Source: Spongisporangium articulatum
GTDB lineage: Bacteria; Actinomycetota; Actinomycetes; Actinomycetales; Kineosporiaceae
Assembly (NCBI RefSeq): GCF_044465595.1
Contig: NZ_JBITLV010000002.1
Span: 620,001 to 684,000, forward strand
DNA: 64,000 nt
Reading direction: 5' to 3'
Shown: piece by piece, positions 1 to 7,837 of the stretch
Numbering within the stretch: position 1 is the stretch's first letter
Layout: every line of letters begins with the position of its first letter
Notes under the pieces: generated by a model
What the model was told of the DNA's origin: nothing
Seen by the model: the letters and a program-made list of their open reading frames with translations, nothing else
Databases searched by the model: none
Translations under genes and position numbers: made by a program

Positions 1-2
1 CT

Positions 3-1217
3 CTCGCGCTGGCCGACCTCCTCAACACGCTGGACCCGGAGTGGGAGCCGGCCCCCGACCTGCGTCCCCGCGCCCTCCTGTTGGCCGGGCGCCCCGGTGC
101 GGCGGCGGAGGCCCTGCCGAGCGGCGGGTTCCCGGACGCCGGACCGCTGAGCTACGAGGCCTGCCTGCAGGCCGCGGTGTTCGCCGCGCTCGGGGACGAC
201 GAGGCCTACCGGCTGCTGCAGGCGGCGGTCCGCGAGACCACCGACGCCGGACCTGCGCCGGTGCACCTGATGTACCTGGCCGCGACGGCTGCCACGTCGC
301 GCGGCGACCACGCGGTCGCCGACCCGCTGTGGGTCCAGATCGCCGAGCTGGAGCCCTTCGTCACCGACTATGCGGCCGCCCGGTTCGTGGCCGCTCGCGT
401 CGCCGCCCGGACCGGTCCGGGCCGCGACCGGGCCACCCTGCTGCGGGCTCTCGCCCGCCGGCTGGACCACCTGGTGCCGGCGAACTCCGACCCGGAACCG
501 GTGCTCAGCGTCGTCCGGCTGCTGCGGGAGCGCGGGGACGACGCCGGGGCGGCCCTGTTCCTCCTGGCCGCCTACCGCCGGGTGCCGGTGCCGTCGACGC
601 CGTTGCGCGACCTGATCGCCGAACTCGGCCCACCGATGCCGGGCCGGCACCGCTGGCGGAGCGGCTGGCCGCGGATGGACGGTCCGGATCGGGCTGCGCG
701 CCAGTGGATCTCGGCCCGCGACGTACCTCGCGCGCGGGCCCGCAGCTGGTCGTTGCCGCTGCTCGGCGCCGGCGTCGGGCTGTACCTCGGGCTCCTCGGC
801 ATGACGGGTTACCTGCAGCACTTCGACGGGGTGCCGGTCTGGCGCCAGGCGCTGACCTGGGTGCTCGGCCTGGCCGTCGCGCCCGCGCTGGGCTGGCTGT
901 CGGTCCGCCGGCTGGTGCGGGTGTGGCCGGGCCTGCTGACCCGCCGGCTGGCGCCCGGGCCGGTGACCTCGGCGCCGGAGCCGCCCGCGCTGGCCGACCT
1001 GGCGGGGTGTCAGTGCCTCAGCGTGCGCGCCCTGCGCGGGCTGGGCGGCGACCGCTACGCCGCCGAGCACCTCGTCGCGGCCGACAGCGGGTTACCGGTC
1101 GGGCGGCTCGCCCACCCGGTGCGCGTGCTGGCCTGTCCGAACACGGGCATCCTCTGGCTCGCTGTCGATTCCGTCACCGGGGCGACCATGCACCTGCTGC
1201 GCGGCGTGACTCCCTAG
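3..1217 (+). CDS. Membrane protein of unknown function (5' end outside window)
   Basis: I do not recognise this protein. The frame is open to the left edge, so the N-terminus is missing. The first two thirds are alanine- and leucine-rich and look helical, possibly TPR-like (repeated patterns such as LLQAAVRETTD). Two hydrophobic segments follow, encoded at about 745-825 and 855-910 and separated by a short loop, so the protein is probably membrane-anchored. A soluble tail of about 90 residues ends in a beta-rich stretch (RVLACPNTGILWLAVDSVTG). Its TAG stop shares two bases with the stop of the convergent DUF202 gene, leaving no room for an intergenic terminator. No function is inferred. Confidence 0.7.
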   Translation, partial: LALADLLNTLDPEWEPAPDLRPRALLLAGRPGAAAEALPSGGFPDAGPLSYEACLQAAVFAALGDDEAYRLLQAAVRETTDAGPAPVHLMYLAATAATSRGDHAVADPLWVQIAELEPFVTDYAAARFVAARVAARTGPGRDRATLLRALARRLDHLVPANSDPEPVLSVVRLLRERGDDAGAALFLLAAYRRVPVPSTPLRDLIAELGPPMPGRHRWRSGWPRMDGPDRAARQWISARDVPRARARSWSLPLLGAGVGLYLGLLGMTGYLQHFDGVPVWRQALTWVLGLAVAPALGWLSVRRLVRVWPGLLTRRLAPGPVTSAPEPPALADLAGCQCLSVRALRGLGGDRYAAEHLVAADSGLPVGRLAHPVRVLACPNTGILWLAVDSVTGATMHLLRGVTP

Positions 1218-1561
1218 CCGAGGACGTCACGGAGCAGTAGGGCACCGACGGCCACCGACAGGACGACGGCGCCCAGCACGATCGCGTCGGGCGCCAGCCC
1301 GCGCCGGGGCAACCGGTTGGCGCGGATCGCCGCATCGGCCGCCCGGTAGCGCCACCACCCCGTGAGGTGGCACGCCAGCCCGACCGCGATCAGGCCGAGA
1401 GAGATCGACTCCTGGGCGTCGAGCTGGTTTCCGAACTGGAACGTCGCCACCCCGGCGGCCTGCAGCGCGAGCCCCGTACGCAGCCAGGCCAGCAGGGTCC
1501 GCTCGTTGGCCAGCAGGAAGCGGGCGTCCGGGTCCCGACGGTCGGCGGGGTCGTCGTCCAC
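1214..1561 (-). CDS. DUF202 (YidH-like) small membrane protein
   Basis: A 115-residue inner-membrane protein with the DUF202 signature ANERTLLAWLRTGLAL near the N-terminus, followed by three hydrophobic helices (about residues 28-45, 53-70 and 93-111). Its length is normal for the family. The biochemical role of DUF202 proteins is not settled. Here the gene stands alone on the minus strand, convergent with the preceding membrane protein, and the two stop codons overlap. The start is the ATG followed by an acidic, hydrophilic leader (MDDDPADRRDPDARF). Confidence 0.85.
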   Translation of the reverse strand: MDDDPADRRDPDARFLLANERTLLAWLRTGLALQAAGVATFQFGNQLDAQESISLGLIAVGLACHLTGWWRYRAADAAIRANRLPRRGLAPDAIVLGAVVLSVAVGALLLRDVLG

Positions 1562-1660
1562 GAACGCTGGTCTACCGGACGGCGAGGCCGTCCGCCCTCC
1601 GTGACGCGCGGAAACCGTGGCTTGCCGAGCTGGTCGCCGTTCCGTGGCCTTACCTGCCGC

Positions 1661-1730
1661 GCTATGCCCTGCTTGCGGGGGTGGTCAACCGACCAGGAGG
1701 CCATATTCACCCCCACAAGCGGGGCATAGC
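1661..1730. repeat. Large imperfect inverted repeat with nested hairpin
   Basis: Arms at 1661-1683 and 1708-1730 (23 nt each) are complementary except for two positions, which would be G-U pairs in RNA. The 24-nt spacer overlaps a second perfect small palindrome (TGGTC/GACCA at 1682-1686 and 1691-1695). It fills most of the gap between the DUF202 gene and the first YCII gene and lies just upstream of that gene's putative promoter. Either a bidirectional terminator or a dispersed palindromic element is possible. Confidence 0.7.
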
Positions 1731-1758
1731 AGCGTGGTGAGAAATGTTCGGAAGCCCG

Positions 1759-1785
1759 TGTCCGGATCGCGGGTGGTCGTTCGAC
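1759..1785 (+). promoter_or_regulatory. Putative ECF42-type promoter of YCII/sigma pair 1
   Basis: TGTCCG at 1759-1764 and CGAC at 1782-1785 are separated by exactly 17 nt. The same arrangement, TGTCGA-N17-CGTC, lies upstream of the other two YCII genes in this window (3485-3511 and 9022-9048). The distance from the -10 to the YCII start is 49-55 nt in all three. Promoters of the TGTCGA/CGWC type have been reported for ECF42 sigma factors, so autoregulation is inferred. Confidence 0.6.
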
Positions 1786-1839
1786 GGGTGGACGAGGCAG
1801 GGTGAGGCGCCCGGCCCGAACCCCGAGGAGGGACCCACG

Positions 1840-2190
1840 ATGCAGTTCCTGACGATGATCCACGCCCGCGAGGACCAGACCCCGCCCACCCCCGAGATGT
1901 ACGAGGCGATGGGGGAGCTGATCGAGAAGTTCGCCGCCGAGGGCGTCTTCCTGTCCGGCGGCGGCCTGCTGCCCAGCAGCGAGGGCGCGACGATCGCGGT
2001 GCGCGGTGGCGAGGTGATCGTCTCCGACGGCCCGTACGCCGAGGCCACCGAGGTGGTCGGCGGCTGGGCCGTCATCGAGGCCGACTCCCTGCAGCACGTG
2101 GTCGACCTCAGCCGGCAGACCCTCGACCTGCACCTCAAGTACATGCCGGGCTGGGAGGGCTACTCGGAGATCCGTCAGATCGCCGGGTAA
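1840..2190 (+). CDS. YCII-related (DGPF) domain protein, pair 1
   Basis: A 116-residue single-domain YCII/DGPF protein (dimeric ferredoxin-like fold). Family motifs visible are the N-terminal beta strand MQFLTMIHAR, the central V/ISDGPYAEATEVVGGWAVIEADS and a C-terminal strand. These proteins are almost always encoded next to ECF42 sigma factors. Their activity is not established, although YCII itself resembles muconolactone isomerases. The ATG was chosen because GAGGAGGG ends 7 nt upstream, whereas an upstream extension in the same frame lacks family similarity. The sigma factor starts 17 nt downstream, so the two are probably co-transcribed. Confidence 0.9.
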   Translation: MQFLTMIHAREDQTPPTPEMYEAMGELIEKFAAEGVFLSGGGLLPSSEGATIAVRGGEVIVSDGPYAEATEVVGGWAVIEADSLQHVVDLSRQTLDLHLKYMPGWEGYSEIRQIAG

Positions 2191-2207
2191 GGCTCGACAA
2201 TGGGTCC

Positions 2208-3464
2208 GTGGACTACGCGGACCTCGATGCGCACGCCGCTGTCACGGCGGTGTGGAAGGCGGAGTCTCCTCGGCTGGTCGGGTCGTTGCTGCGCACCACG
2301 CGCGACCTCGACCTGGCCGAGGACCTCGCCCACGACGCCCTGGTCGCGGCCCTCGAACAGTGGCCGGCCCACGGCGTCCCCGCGAACCCCGGTGCGTGGC
2401 TGACCCAGGTCGCCCGGCGCCGCGCGATCGACCACTTCCGGCGGGCTCAGGTCCGGGTCCGCGTGGAGGACCGGCTCGGTCGCGACCTGGCCGAGGAGGA
2501 GACCGCCGTGCCCGACTTCGCGGCCGCGCTCGACCACGTCGAGGACGACGTCCTGCGGCTCATGCTCGTCTCGTGCCACCCCGCGCTCACGCCCGAGTCG
2601 CAGGTGGCGCTCACCCTGCGGCTGCTCGGCGGGCTCAGCTCGAAGGAGATCGCGCGGGCCTTCATGGTCCCCGAGCCGACCGTGGTCCGCCGGATCACCC
2701 GGGCGAAACGTGCTCTGGGCGAACAGCTCGACCCCTACGAGGTGCCCGACGGTCAGGAGCGGGCCCGGCGACTGCCCGCCGTCCTGCACGTGATCTACCT
2801 GATCTTCACGGAGGGGTACGCGGCCACGGCCGGCGACCACTGGATGCGCTCGGCGCTGTGCGACGAGGCGCTCCGGCTCGGCCGCCTTGTCGTCGACATG
2901 TTCCCCGCCGACGCCGAGGCGCACGGCCTGCTCGCGTTGATGGAGCTGCAGGCCTCGCGGGCCGACGCCCGGGTGGACGACGACGGCGACCCGGTGCTGC
3001 TCGCCGACCAGGACCGCACGGCCTGGGACCAGGCGGCGATCCGGCGGGGGTTGGAGTCGCTCGGGCGGGCCCTGACCCTGCCCGGCCCCGGCGCGTACTC
3101 GGTGCAGGCGGCGATCGCGGCCACCCACGCGCGGTCGGCCTCGATGGAGGCGACGGACTGGCCGCGGATCGCCGGGCTCTACGACACGCTGGCGGGGATG
3201 ACCCCGAACCCGGCCGTGCGGCTGAACCGGGCCGTCGCGCACGGGATGGCCGACGGGCCCGCGGTCGGGCTGGCCCTGGTCGACGAGCTGGTCGACGAGC
3301 CCGCGTTGCGGGAGAACCACCTGCTGCCGAGCGTCCGGGGCGACCTGCTGGCGAAGCTCGAACGCGGGGCCGAGGCCAGGCTGGAGTTCGAGCGAGCCGC
3401 CGCGCTGGCCCGCAACGAGCGGGAGAGGGCGCTGTTGTTGCGCCGTGCCGCCGAACTGGCCTGA
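2208..3464 (+). CDS. ECF42-family RNA polymerase sigma factor (pair 1)
   Basis: A 418-residue extracytoplasmic-function sigma factor. The N-terminus carries region 2 (LLRTTRDLDLAEDLAHDAL and the helix WLTQVARRRAIDHFRR), then region 4 (ALTLRLLGGLSSKEIARAF with a helix-turn-helix). A long C-terminal extension of about 240 residues (DUF6596, TPR-like) begins with a VIYLIFTEGY motif typical of the ECF42 group. No anti-sigma factor is encoded nearby, and in this group the C-terminal domain is thought to control activity. Start is GTG 17 nt after the YCII stop. It is paralogous to the sigma factors at 3941 and 9443. Confidence 0.93.
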   Translation: MDYADLDAHAAVTAVWKAESPRLVGSLLRTTRDLDLAEDLAHDALVAALEQWPAHGVPANPGAWLTQVARRRAIDHFRRAQVRVRVEDRLGRDLAEEETAVPDFAAALDHVEDDVLRLMLVSCHPALTPESQVALTLRLLGGLSSKEIARAFMVPEPTVVRRITRAKRALGEQLDPYEVPDGQERARRLPAVLHVIYLIFTEGYAATAGDHWMRSALCDEALRLGRLVVDMFPADAEAHGLLALMELQASRADARVDDDGDPVLLADQDRTAWDQAAIRRGLESLGRALTLPGPGAYSVQAAIAATHARSASMEATDWPRIAGLYDTLAGMTPNPAVRLNRAVAHGMADGPAVGLALVDELVDEPALRENHLLPSVRGDLLAKLERGAEARLEFERAAALARNERERALLLRRAAELA

Positions 3465-3484
3465 AAGAATTCTCAGCGGCACCG

Positions 3485-3511
3485 TGTCGAGAACGGCCCC
3501 GCCCGTTCGTC
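3485..3511 (+). promoter_or_regulatory. Putative ECF42-type promoter of YCII/sigma pair 2
   Basis: TGTCGA at 3485-3490 and CGTC at 3508-3511 have a 17-nt spacer and lie 50 nt upstream of the YCII ATG. It sits in the 97-nt gap after the first sigma gene, so pair 2 can be transcribed separately from pair 1. Confidence 0.65.
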
Positions 3512-3561
3512 CAGGTGGTGAGGTCGGCGATCGTCGCCGGCCCGGACCACGGAGGTTGACC

Positions 3562-3927
3562 ATGGAGCAGTACGTGCTCGGGATGTACCAGCCCGACGGT
3601 GAGACCCCACCCGCGCGGTTCCTCGAGGAGGTCATGCGGCAGCTGGGCGAGCTGAACCAGGAGATGGTCGAGGCCGGGGCGTGGGTGTCGAGCCTCGCGC
3701 TGCACCCGGTCAGCGCGGCCACGGTGGTGAGCTCGGCCGACCGGGCACCGGGCGGTGACGTGGTGGTGACCGACGGCCCGTACGCCGAGTCCAAGGAACA
3801 CCTCGGCGGGTTCTGGCTGATCCAGGCGCCCGACCTCGACGCGGCCCTCGGGTGGGCCGAGCGCATCGTGAAGATCACCACGCTGCCGATCGAGGTCCGG
3901 CCCGTGCGGCTGACCATCACGGTCTGA
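3562..3927 (+). CDS. YCII-related (DGPF) domain protein, pair 2
   Basis: A 121-residue YCII/DGPF protein. The family core reads VVVTDGPYAESKEHLGGFWLIQAPDLDAAL, close to the textbook DGPF motif, and the C-terminus is the usual strand IEVRPVRL. GGAGG at 3551-3555 places the ATG at 3562. The following sigma factor starts 13 nt after its stop. It has diverged from the pair 1 protein in its N-terminal half (EEVMRQLGELNQEMVEAGAW), so it is not a recent duplicate. Function is unknown; co-expression with the sigma factor is inferred from spacing. Confidence 0.9.
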   Translation: MEQYVLGMYQPDGETPPARFLEEVMRQLGELNQEMVEAGAWVSSLALHPVSAATVVSSADRAPGGDVVVTDGPYAESKEHLGGFWLIQAPDLDAALGWAERIVKITTLPIEVRPVRLTITV

Positions 3928-3940
3928 GGCCCGTTCCCTC

Positions 3941-5170
3941 GTGCGGTCGGGCGACGTCGAAAAGGTCTTCCGCGCGGAGTACGGCCGGGCCGTCTCCGTG
4001 CTCAGGAGCTACCTCGGCGACCTCGACCTCGCCGAGGAGGCCGTGCAGGAGGCGTTCGCCGCGGCGCTGGAGCGGTGGCCCACGACCGGGCCGCCGCCCA
4101 GCCCGGCGGGCTGGATCATCACCACCGCCCGCCGCCGGGCGATCGACCGGTTGCGCCGCGAGGCGGCCCGCGGCGACAAGGAGGCGCGGGCGCAGGTCGA
4201 GGTGCTCGACGTGCCGCAGTCGCCGGAGTCGGCGGGGGAGGAGGGCCCGGTGGACGACGACCGCCTGCGGCTGGTCTTCACCTGCTGCCACCCCGCGCTG
4301 AGCCCGGCCTCGCAGACGGCCCTCACCCTGCGGTTGCTCGGCGGGCTGACGACGGCCGAGATCGCCCGCGCCTACCTGGTACCGGAAGCGACCATGGCGC
4401 AACGGATCTCGCGGGCCAAGGGGAAGATCCGGGATGCGCACATCCCCTACCGGGTGCCCCGGGAGGCCGACCTGCCCGGCCGGCTGCGGGGCGTGCTGGC
4501 CACGGTCTACCTGATCTTCAACGCCGGCTACTCGGCCGCGTCCGGCGAATCGCTGGTGCGGGCCGACCTGTGCGCGGAGGCGATCCGGCTGGGGCGGGCG
4601 CTCGCCGAGCTGATGCCGGACGAGGCCGAGGTGCTGGGGTTGCTCGCGTTGATGCTGCTGGTCGACGCACGGCGGGCGGCGCGGGTCGGGGACGACGGCG
4701 TGCCGGTCACGCTGCCCGAGCAGGACCGCTCGCGCTGGGACCCGGCGCGCATCGCCGAGGGCCTGGCGCTGACGGCCCGCTGCCTGCGCCGCCGCCCCCT
4801 GGGGCAGTACGCGGTACAGGCGGCGATCAACGCCGTGCACGATGTGGCCGCCTCGGCGGCCGACACCGACTGGCCCCGGATCGTGTCGCTGTACGACGTG
4901 CTGCTGAGGCTGGCGCCGACTCCCGTGACCGCGTTGAACCGGGCCGTCGCGGTGGCCGAGGTCGACGGACCCGCGGCCGGACTCGCCCTGGTCGACGGGC
5001 TGGAACTGCCTGCCTACCAACCGTTCCACGTCGTGCGGGCCGACCTGCTGGCGCGCCTGCGCCGACCCCACGAGGCGCGGGCCGCCTACGAGGCGGCGCT
5101 GGCCCTGACCGACAACGAACCCGAACGGGCGTTCCTCACCCGGCGGCTGACCGCCCTCGCCCGGCCCTGA
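3941..5170 (+). CDS. ECF42-family RNA polymerase sigma factor (pair 2)
   Basis: A 409-residue sigma factor with the same architecture as its neighbours: region 2 (LRSYLGDLDLAEEAVQEAF), a conserved helix GWIITTARRRAIDRLRREA, region 4 (ALTLRLLGGLTTAEIARAYLVPEATMAQRISRAK) and the DUF6596/TPR-like C-terminal domain (VYLIFNAGYSAASGE, then LLALMLLVDARRAAR and ALNRAVAVAEVDGPAAGLALVD). GTG at 3941 follows the YCII stop by 13 nt. The FTCCHPALSP segment between regions 2 and 4 is shared by all three paralogues. It probably directs transcription from the TGTCGA/CGTC promoter upstream of its own operon. Confidence 0.93.
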   Translation: MRSGDVEKVFRAEYGRAVSVLRSYLGDLDLAEEAVQEAFAAALERWPTTGPPPSPAGWIITTARRRAIDRLRREAARGDKEARAQVEVLDVPQSPESAGEEGPVDDDRLRLVFTCCHPALSPASQTALTLRLLGGLTTAEIARAYLVPEATMAQRISRAKGKIRDAHIPYRVPREADLPGRLRGVLATVYLIFNAGYSAASGESLVRADLCAEAIRLGRALAELMPDEAEVLGLLALMLLVDARRAARVGDDGVPVTLPEQDRSRWDPARIAEGLALTARCLRRRPLGQYAVQAAINAVHDVAASAADTDWPRIVSLYDVLLRLAPTPVTALNRAVAVAEVDGPAAGLALVDGLELPAYQPFHVVRADLLARLRRPHEARAAYEAALALTDNEPERAFLTRRLTALARP

Positions 5171-5251
5171 GCCATGAGCCGAGCTGCCGGGACCCGGCGG
5201 CGATGGCAGGGTGGGGCCGGACCTGTCCCCACCCCCAGCGGAGGCCACGCC

Positions 5252-5665
5252 GTGCAGGCACAGAACCTCGGGCTCGTGCTGCCCGCCGCCGACGTCCCCG
5301 GTGCGGCGGAGTTCTACACCGCGCACCTGGGGTTCACCGCTCACGTCGTGCTGAGCTGGTACGCGAGCCTGGGCCACCCGGACGTACCGGGCGCGTTCGT
5401 GGACCTGGTCCGCACCGGGCACCCGGCCGCCGGAGCCGCGCAGGCGCCGGCCGGCGGCGCGCGGGGTGTGATGCTCGCCCTGCTGGTGGCCGACGTGGAC
5501 GCCGAGTACCGCCGGTTGCGCGCGGCCGGTCTCGAGCTGCTGACCGAGGTCACCGACGAACCGTGGGGGCAGCGGCGGTTCCAGCTGCAGGGCCCCGACG
5601 CCGTGGTCGTGGAACTCGTGCAGCGCACGGCCCCCGACGCCGAATGGCTGGCCGCCAACCCCTGA
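5252..5665 (+). CDS. VOC (glyoxalase/bleomycin-resistance fold) protein
   Basis: A 137-residue vicinal-oxygen-chelate protein. The N-terminus (LGLVLPAADVPGAAEFYTAHLGF) and C-terminal half (LALLVADVDAEYRRLRAAG, WGQRRFQLQGPDAVVVELVQ) show the two beta-alpha-beta-beta-beta modules of the fold. The usual first metal-ligand His is not obvious, so it may be a binding rather than a catalytic member. GTG at 5252 is preceded by GCGGAGG. It lies 81 nt after sigma factor 2 and may be read through from it. Small VOC genes are common near ECF42 loci. Confidence 0.8.
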   Translation: MQAQNLGLVLPAADVPGAAEFYTAHLGFTAHVVLSWYASLGHPDVPGAFVDLVRTGHPAAGAAQAPAGGARGVMLALLVADVDAEYRRLRAAGLELLTEVTDEPWGQRRFQLQGPDAVVVELVQRTAPDAEWLAANP

Positions 5666-5675
5666 CCGGGCTCGC

Positions 5676-6158
5676 TCAGTTGACCGCCGCGGGCGTCCCC
5701 CGGGTGACGGACAGCAGTTCGGCGTACGTCAGCGGGAACACCGTGTGCGGGTGGCCCGCGGCGGCCCACAGGGTCTCGTACTGGGCGAGCGACTCGTCCA
5801 CCACCGTCTCGACGGGCGCCGGGTGACCGGTGGGCGCGACCCCGCCGATGGCCTGCCCGGTCGCGGCCCGCACCGCGTCGGGCGTCGCCCGCTCGATCCG
5901 GCCACGGCCCAGACGCTGTGCCAGGAGCGCGGTGTCGACCTTGTGCCGGCCGCTCGTCATCACCAGCAGCGGGGCGCCGTCGCACAGGAACACCAGGCTG
6001 TTGGCGATGGCCCCGACCTCACAACCGAGGGCCTGCGCGGCGGCCGCCGCGGTACGGGCCGAGTCGGGCAGCACCCGCACCTCGCCGAGCACCCCGGCGG
6101 CCCGCAACGCCTCGACGACGGGTCGGCTCCGTTCGGGCAGTTCGGACGGTTCGGTCAC
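5676..6158 (-). CDS. YbaK/EbsC-family aminoacyl-tRNA deacylase-like protein
   Basis: A 160-residue protein of the YbaK/ProX editing superfamily, which hydrolyses mischarged aminoacyl-tRNAs such as Cys-tRNA(Pro). Visible family features are CEVGAIANSLVF, VMTSGRHKVD (conserved lysine strand), ATGQAIGGVAPTGHPAPV and a C-terminal WAAAGHPHTVFPLTYAELL. The GTG start overlaps the stop of the upstream FAD oxidoreductase in a GTGA, indicating translational coupling on the minus strand. Substrate specificity cannot be read from sequence. Confidence 0.88.
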   Translation of the reverse strand: MTEPSELPERSRPVVEALRAAGVLGEVRVLPDSARTAAAAAQALGCEVGAIANSLVFLCDGAPLLVMTSGRHKVDTALLAQRLGRGRIERATPDAVRAATGQAIGGVAPTGHPAPVETVVDESLAQYETLWAAAGHPHTVFPLTYAELLSVTRGTPAAVN

Positions 6159-7495
6159 GACAGCACCCCTTCCGGGTCGTACCGGTGCCGGACCTCGCTC
6201 AGCCGCATGAAGGTCTCCAGCGGCCAGTTGGCCGCGTACTGCTCGGGCGGCAGCGGCTGCCCGTTGAAGTTCACGTTCTGCACGGGGCTCGTCCACGCCC
6301 GCAGCTCGTCGACGATCTGCTGCGCCTCGGCCGGCAACGCGTCGCCGACCTCCGCCGGGTCGATCCCCACGACGGTCACGACGTAGTCGGCGCCGCGCCC
6401 GCCCACGGCCGACCCCTCGGGGACGTCGCGCCGGCTCGCGGGGGAGCCGACGTGGCGCAGCTCGATACCGCGCAGAGGGCTGTCGCCGCCCGGCCGGTGG
6501 TCGAGCAGCACCGACGCCACCTCCCCGTCGGCCCGTTCCAGCAGGAGGCCCCGGACCCAGCCCGGACCGGGCGCCGGCGGGTCGCTGTGCACCTTCGCGA
6601 TCTGGGCCACGGGCAGGACGCCGAGCTCGTCGGCGAACACCTCGGCCGCCTCCCGCAGCGGGGCGGCCAGTTCCGCCCCGCGATCGAGGTCGGGATGCAC
6701 GAACCGGATGCTCAGGAACACGCGGTCCCGCAGGGGCGGCGGCAGCTGCTCAAGGTCGGGGAACCGGACGACGACGGCGCTGGAGGTCGCCTCGGGGTCG
6801 CAGCTCGCCGTCCAGTCCAGCCACGCGCGCAGCGCCGGTTCGACCGCGTCGGCGCCGAAGAGCAGCGAGCCGCCGTACACCTCGCGCAGCTCGACCAGCC
6901 GGAGCCGGACCTGCGTGACGATGCCGAGGCCGGCCTTCCCGCCGCGCAGCGCCCAGAACAGTTCGTCGTGCCGCTGCGCGTCGACGTCCAGCACCTCGCC
7001 GGTGCCGGTCACGACCTGTGCGCCGACGAGGTAGTCGGAACTGAACCCGTGACTGCGGGCCAGGGGGCCGAGCCCGCCACCCAGCAGGTAGCCGGTCACG
7101 CCCACGGTGGGGGAGGAGCCCGGCACGGCGAACAGGCCCTCGGCGGCGGCCGCCTCGACCAGTTGCGCCCAGCGCACGCCCGGCCCGACCGTCGCCGTGC
7201 GGGCCTGCGCGTCGATCTCGACGCCGGTCAGGCGCCGTGTGGAGACGAGGAGGCCCTCGGTCACCGGCACGTCCCGGTGGCCCGTGGCCATGACGTGCAG
7301 CGCCAGGTCGTGCCCACCGGCGAACCGGACGGCGGCCGCCACGTCCGCCGCCGACCGCGCCGCCACGACCAGGTCGGGGGTATGGGTCAGGGATGTGTTG
7401 AAGCCGGCGGTCTCGGCGTCGTACCCGTCGTCGCCGGCCACCAGCACCGGACAGTCGACGGCCGCGCTCAGTTCCCTCTGCAGCTCGGAGGCCAT
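6155..7495 (-). CDS. FAD-binding oxidoreductase (PCMH/BBE type)
   Basis: A 446-residue flavoprotein of the berberine-bridge-enzyme-like family. The FAD-binding PCMH domain runs over about residues 30-205, with PDLVVAARSAADVAAAVRFA, HVMATGHRDVP and VGVTGYLLGGGLGPLARSHGFSSDYL. The C-terminus carries the BBE motif region (NFNGQPLPPEQYAANWP, then RLSEVRHRYDPEGV). The typical His and Cys that bind FAD bicovalently are not evident: GHRDVP carries the His but the second site reads GVTGYLLGGG. ATG at 7495 follows GAAAGG. It forms an operon with the downstream ybaK-like gene and probably the upstream TfoX-like gene. The substrate is unknown. Confidence 0.88.
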   Translation of the reverse strand: MASELQRELSAAVDCPVLVAGDDGYDAETAGFNTSLTHTPDLVVAARSAADVAAAVRFAGGHDLALHVMATGHRDVPVTEGLLVSTRRLTGVEIDAQARTATVGPGVRWAQLVEAAAAEGLFAVPGSSPTVGVTGYLLGGGLGPLARSHGFSSDYLVGAQVVTGTGEVLDVDAQRHDELFWALRGGKAGLGIVTQVRLRLVELREVYGGSLLFGADAVEPALRAWLDWTASCDPEATSSAVVVRFPDLEQLPPPLRDRVFLSIRFVHPDLDRGAELAAPLREAAEVFADELGVLPVAQIAKVHSDPPAPGPGWVRGLLLERADGEVASVLLDHRPGGDSPLRGIELRHVGSPASRRDVPEGSAVGGRGADYVVTVVGIDPAEVGDALPAEAQQIVDELRAWTSPVQNVNFNGQPLPPEQYAANWPLETFMRLSEVRHRYDPEGVLS

Positions 7496-7506
7496 ACGCA
7501 AGCCTT

Positions 7507-7836
7507 TCACTTCGGCGGGAGGGTCTCCACGAACGCCACCCCGCGCGCGACCCACTCGGCCAGCGCGGCGTCGTCCTCGACCGCCTCGGGCGGCACGACC
7601 ACCCAGCCCCGGGGCGTGCGGTTGGCGTTCATCTCGAACGGTCGGGTGTCGGCCCGGGCGATCAGTTCGTCGAAGTCGGCCGGGTCGATGCGCACCAGGA
7701 GCCCGTGCTTGACCAGGCCGCAGGCCATGTTCCCGTGCAGCATCATCCCGACGCCGCCGAACATTCGCTTCTCCACCACGTCCCGGGTGCCCAGCTGCGC
7801 CCGGATGCGGCCCGCCAGCTCCTCGTCGTACGCCAT
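7507..7836 (-). CDS. TfoX N-terminal domain protein
   Basis: A 109-residue protein corresponding to the TfoX/Sxy N-terminal domain: RDVVEKRMFGGVGMMLHGNMACGLVKHGLLVRIDP, then a C-terminal WVARGVAFVETLPPK. Stand-alone TfoX_N proteins are common in actinobacteria and have no demonstrated competence role there. The ATG lies 1 nt after the dinB stop and the FAD oxidoreductase start follows 11 nt downstream, so dinB, this gene, the oxidoreductase and the ybaK-like gene form one tightly packed minus-strand operon. Confidence 0.85.
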   Translation of the reverse strand: MAYDEELAGRIRAQLGTRDVVEKRMFGGVGMMLHGNMACGLVKHGLLVRIDPADFDELIARADTRPFEMNANRTPRGWVVVPPEAVEDDAALAEWVARGVAFVETLPPK

Positions 7837-7837
7837 C

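Noticed and set aside
2175..3920. Very long open frames antisense to the sigma genes and to many other genes, for example 12092-14419 and 34000-36900.
   Set aside because: They are frame artefacts of high-GC codon usage: no family motifs, biased composition rich in Arg, Pro and Gly, and full overlap with well-supported genes.
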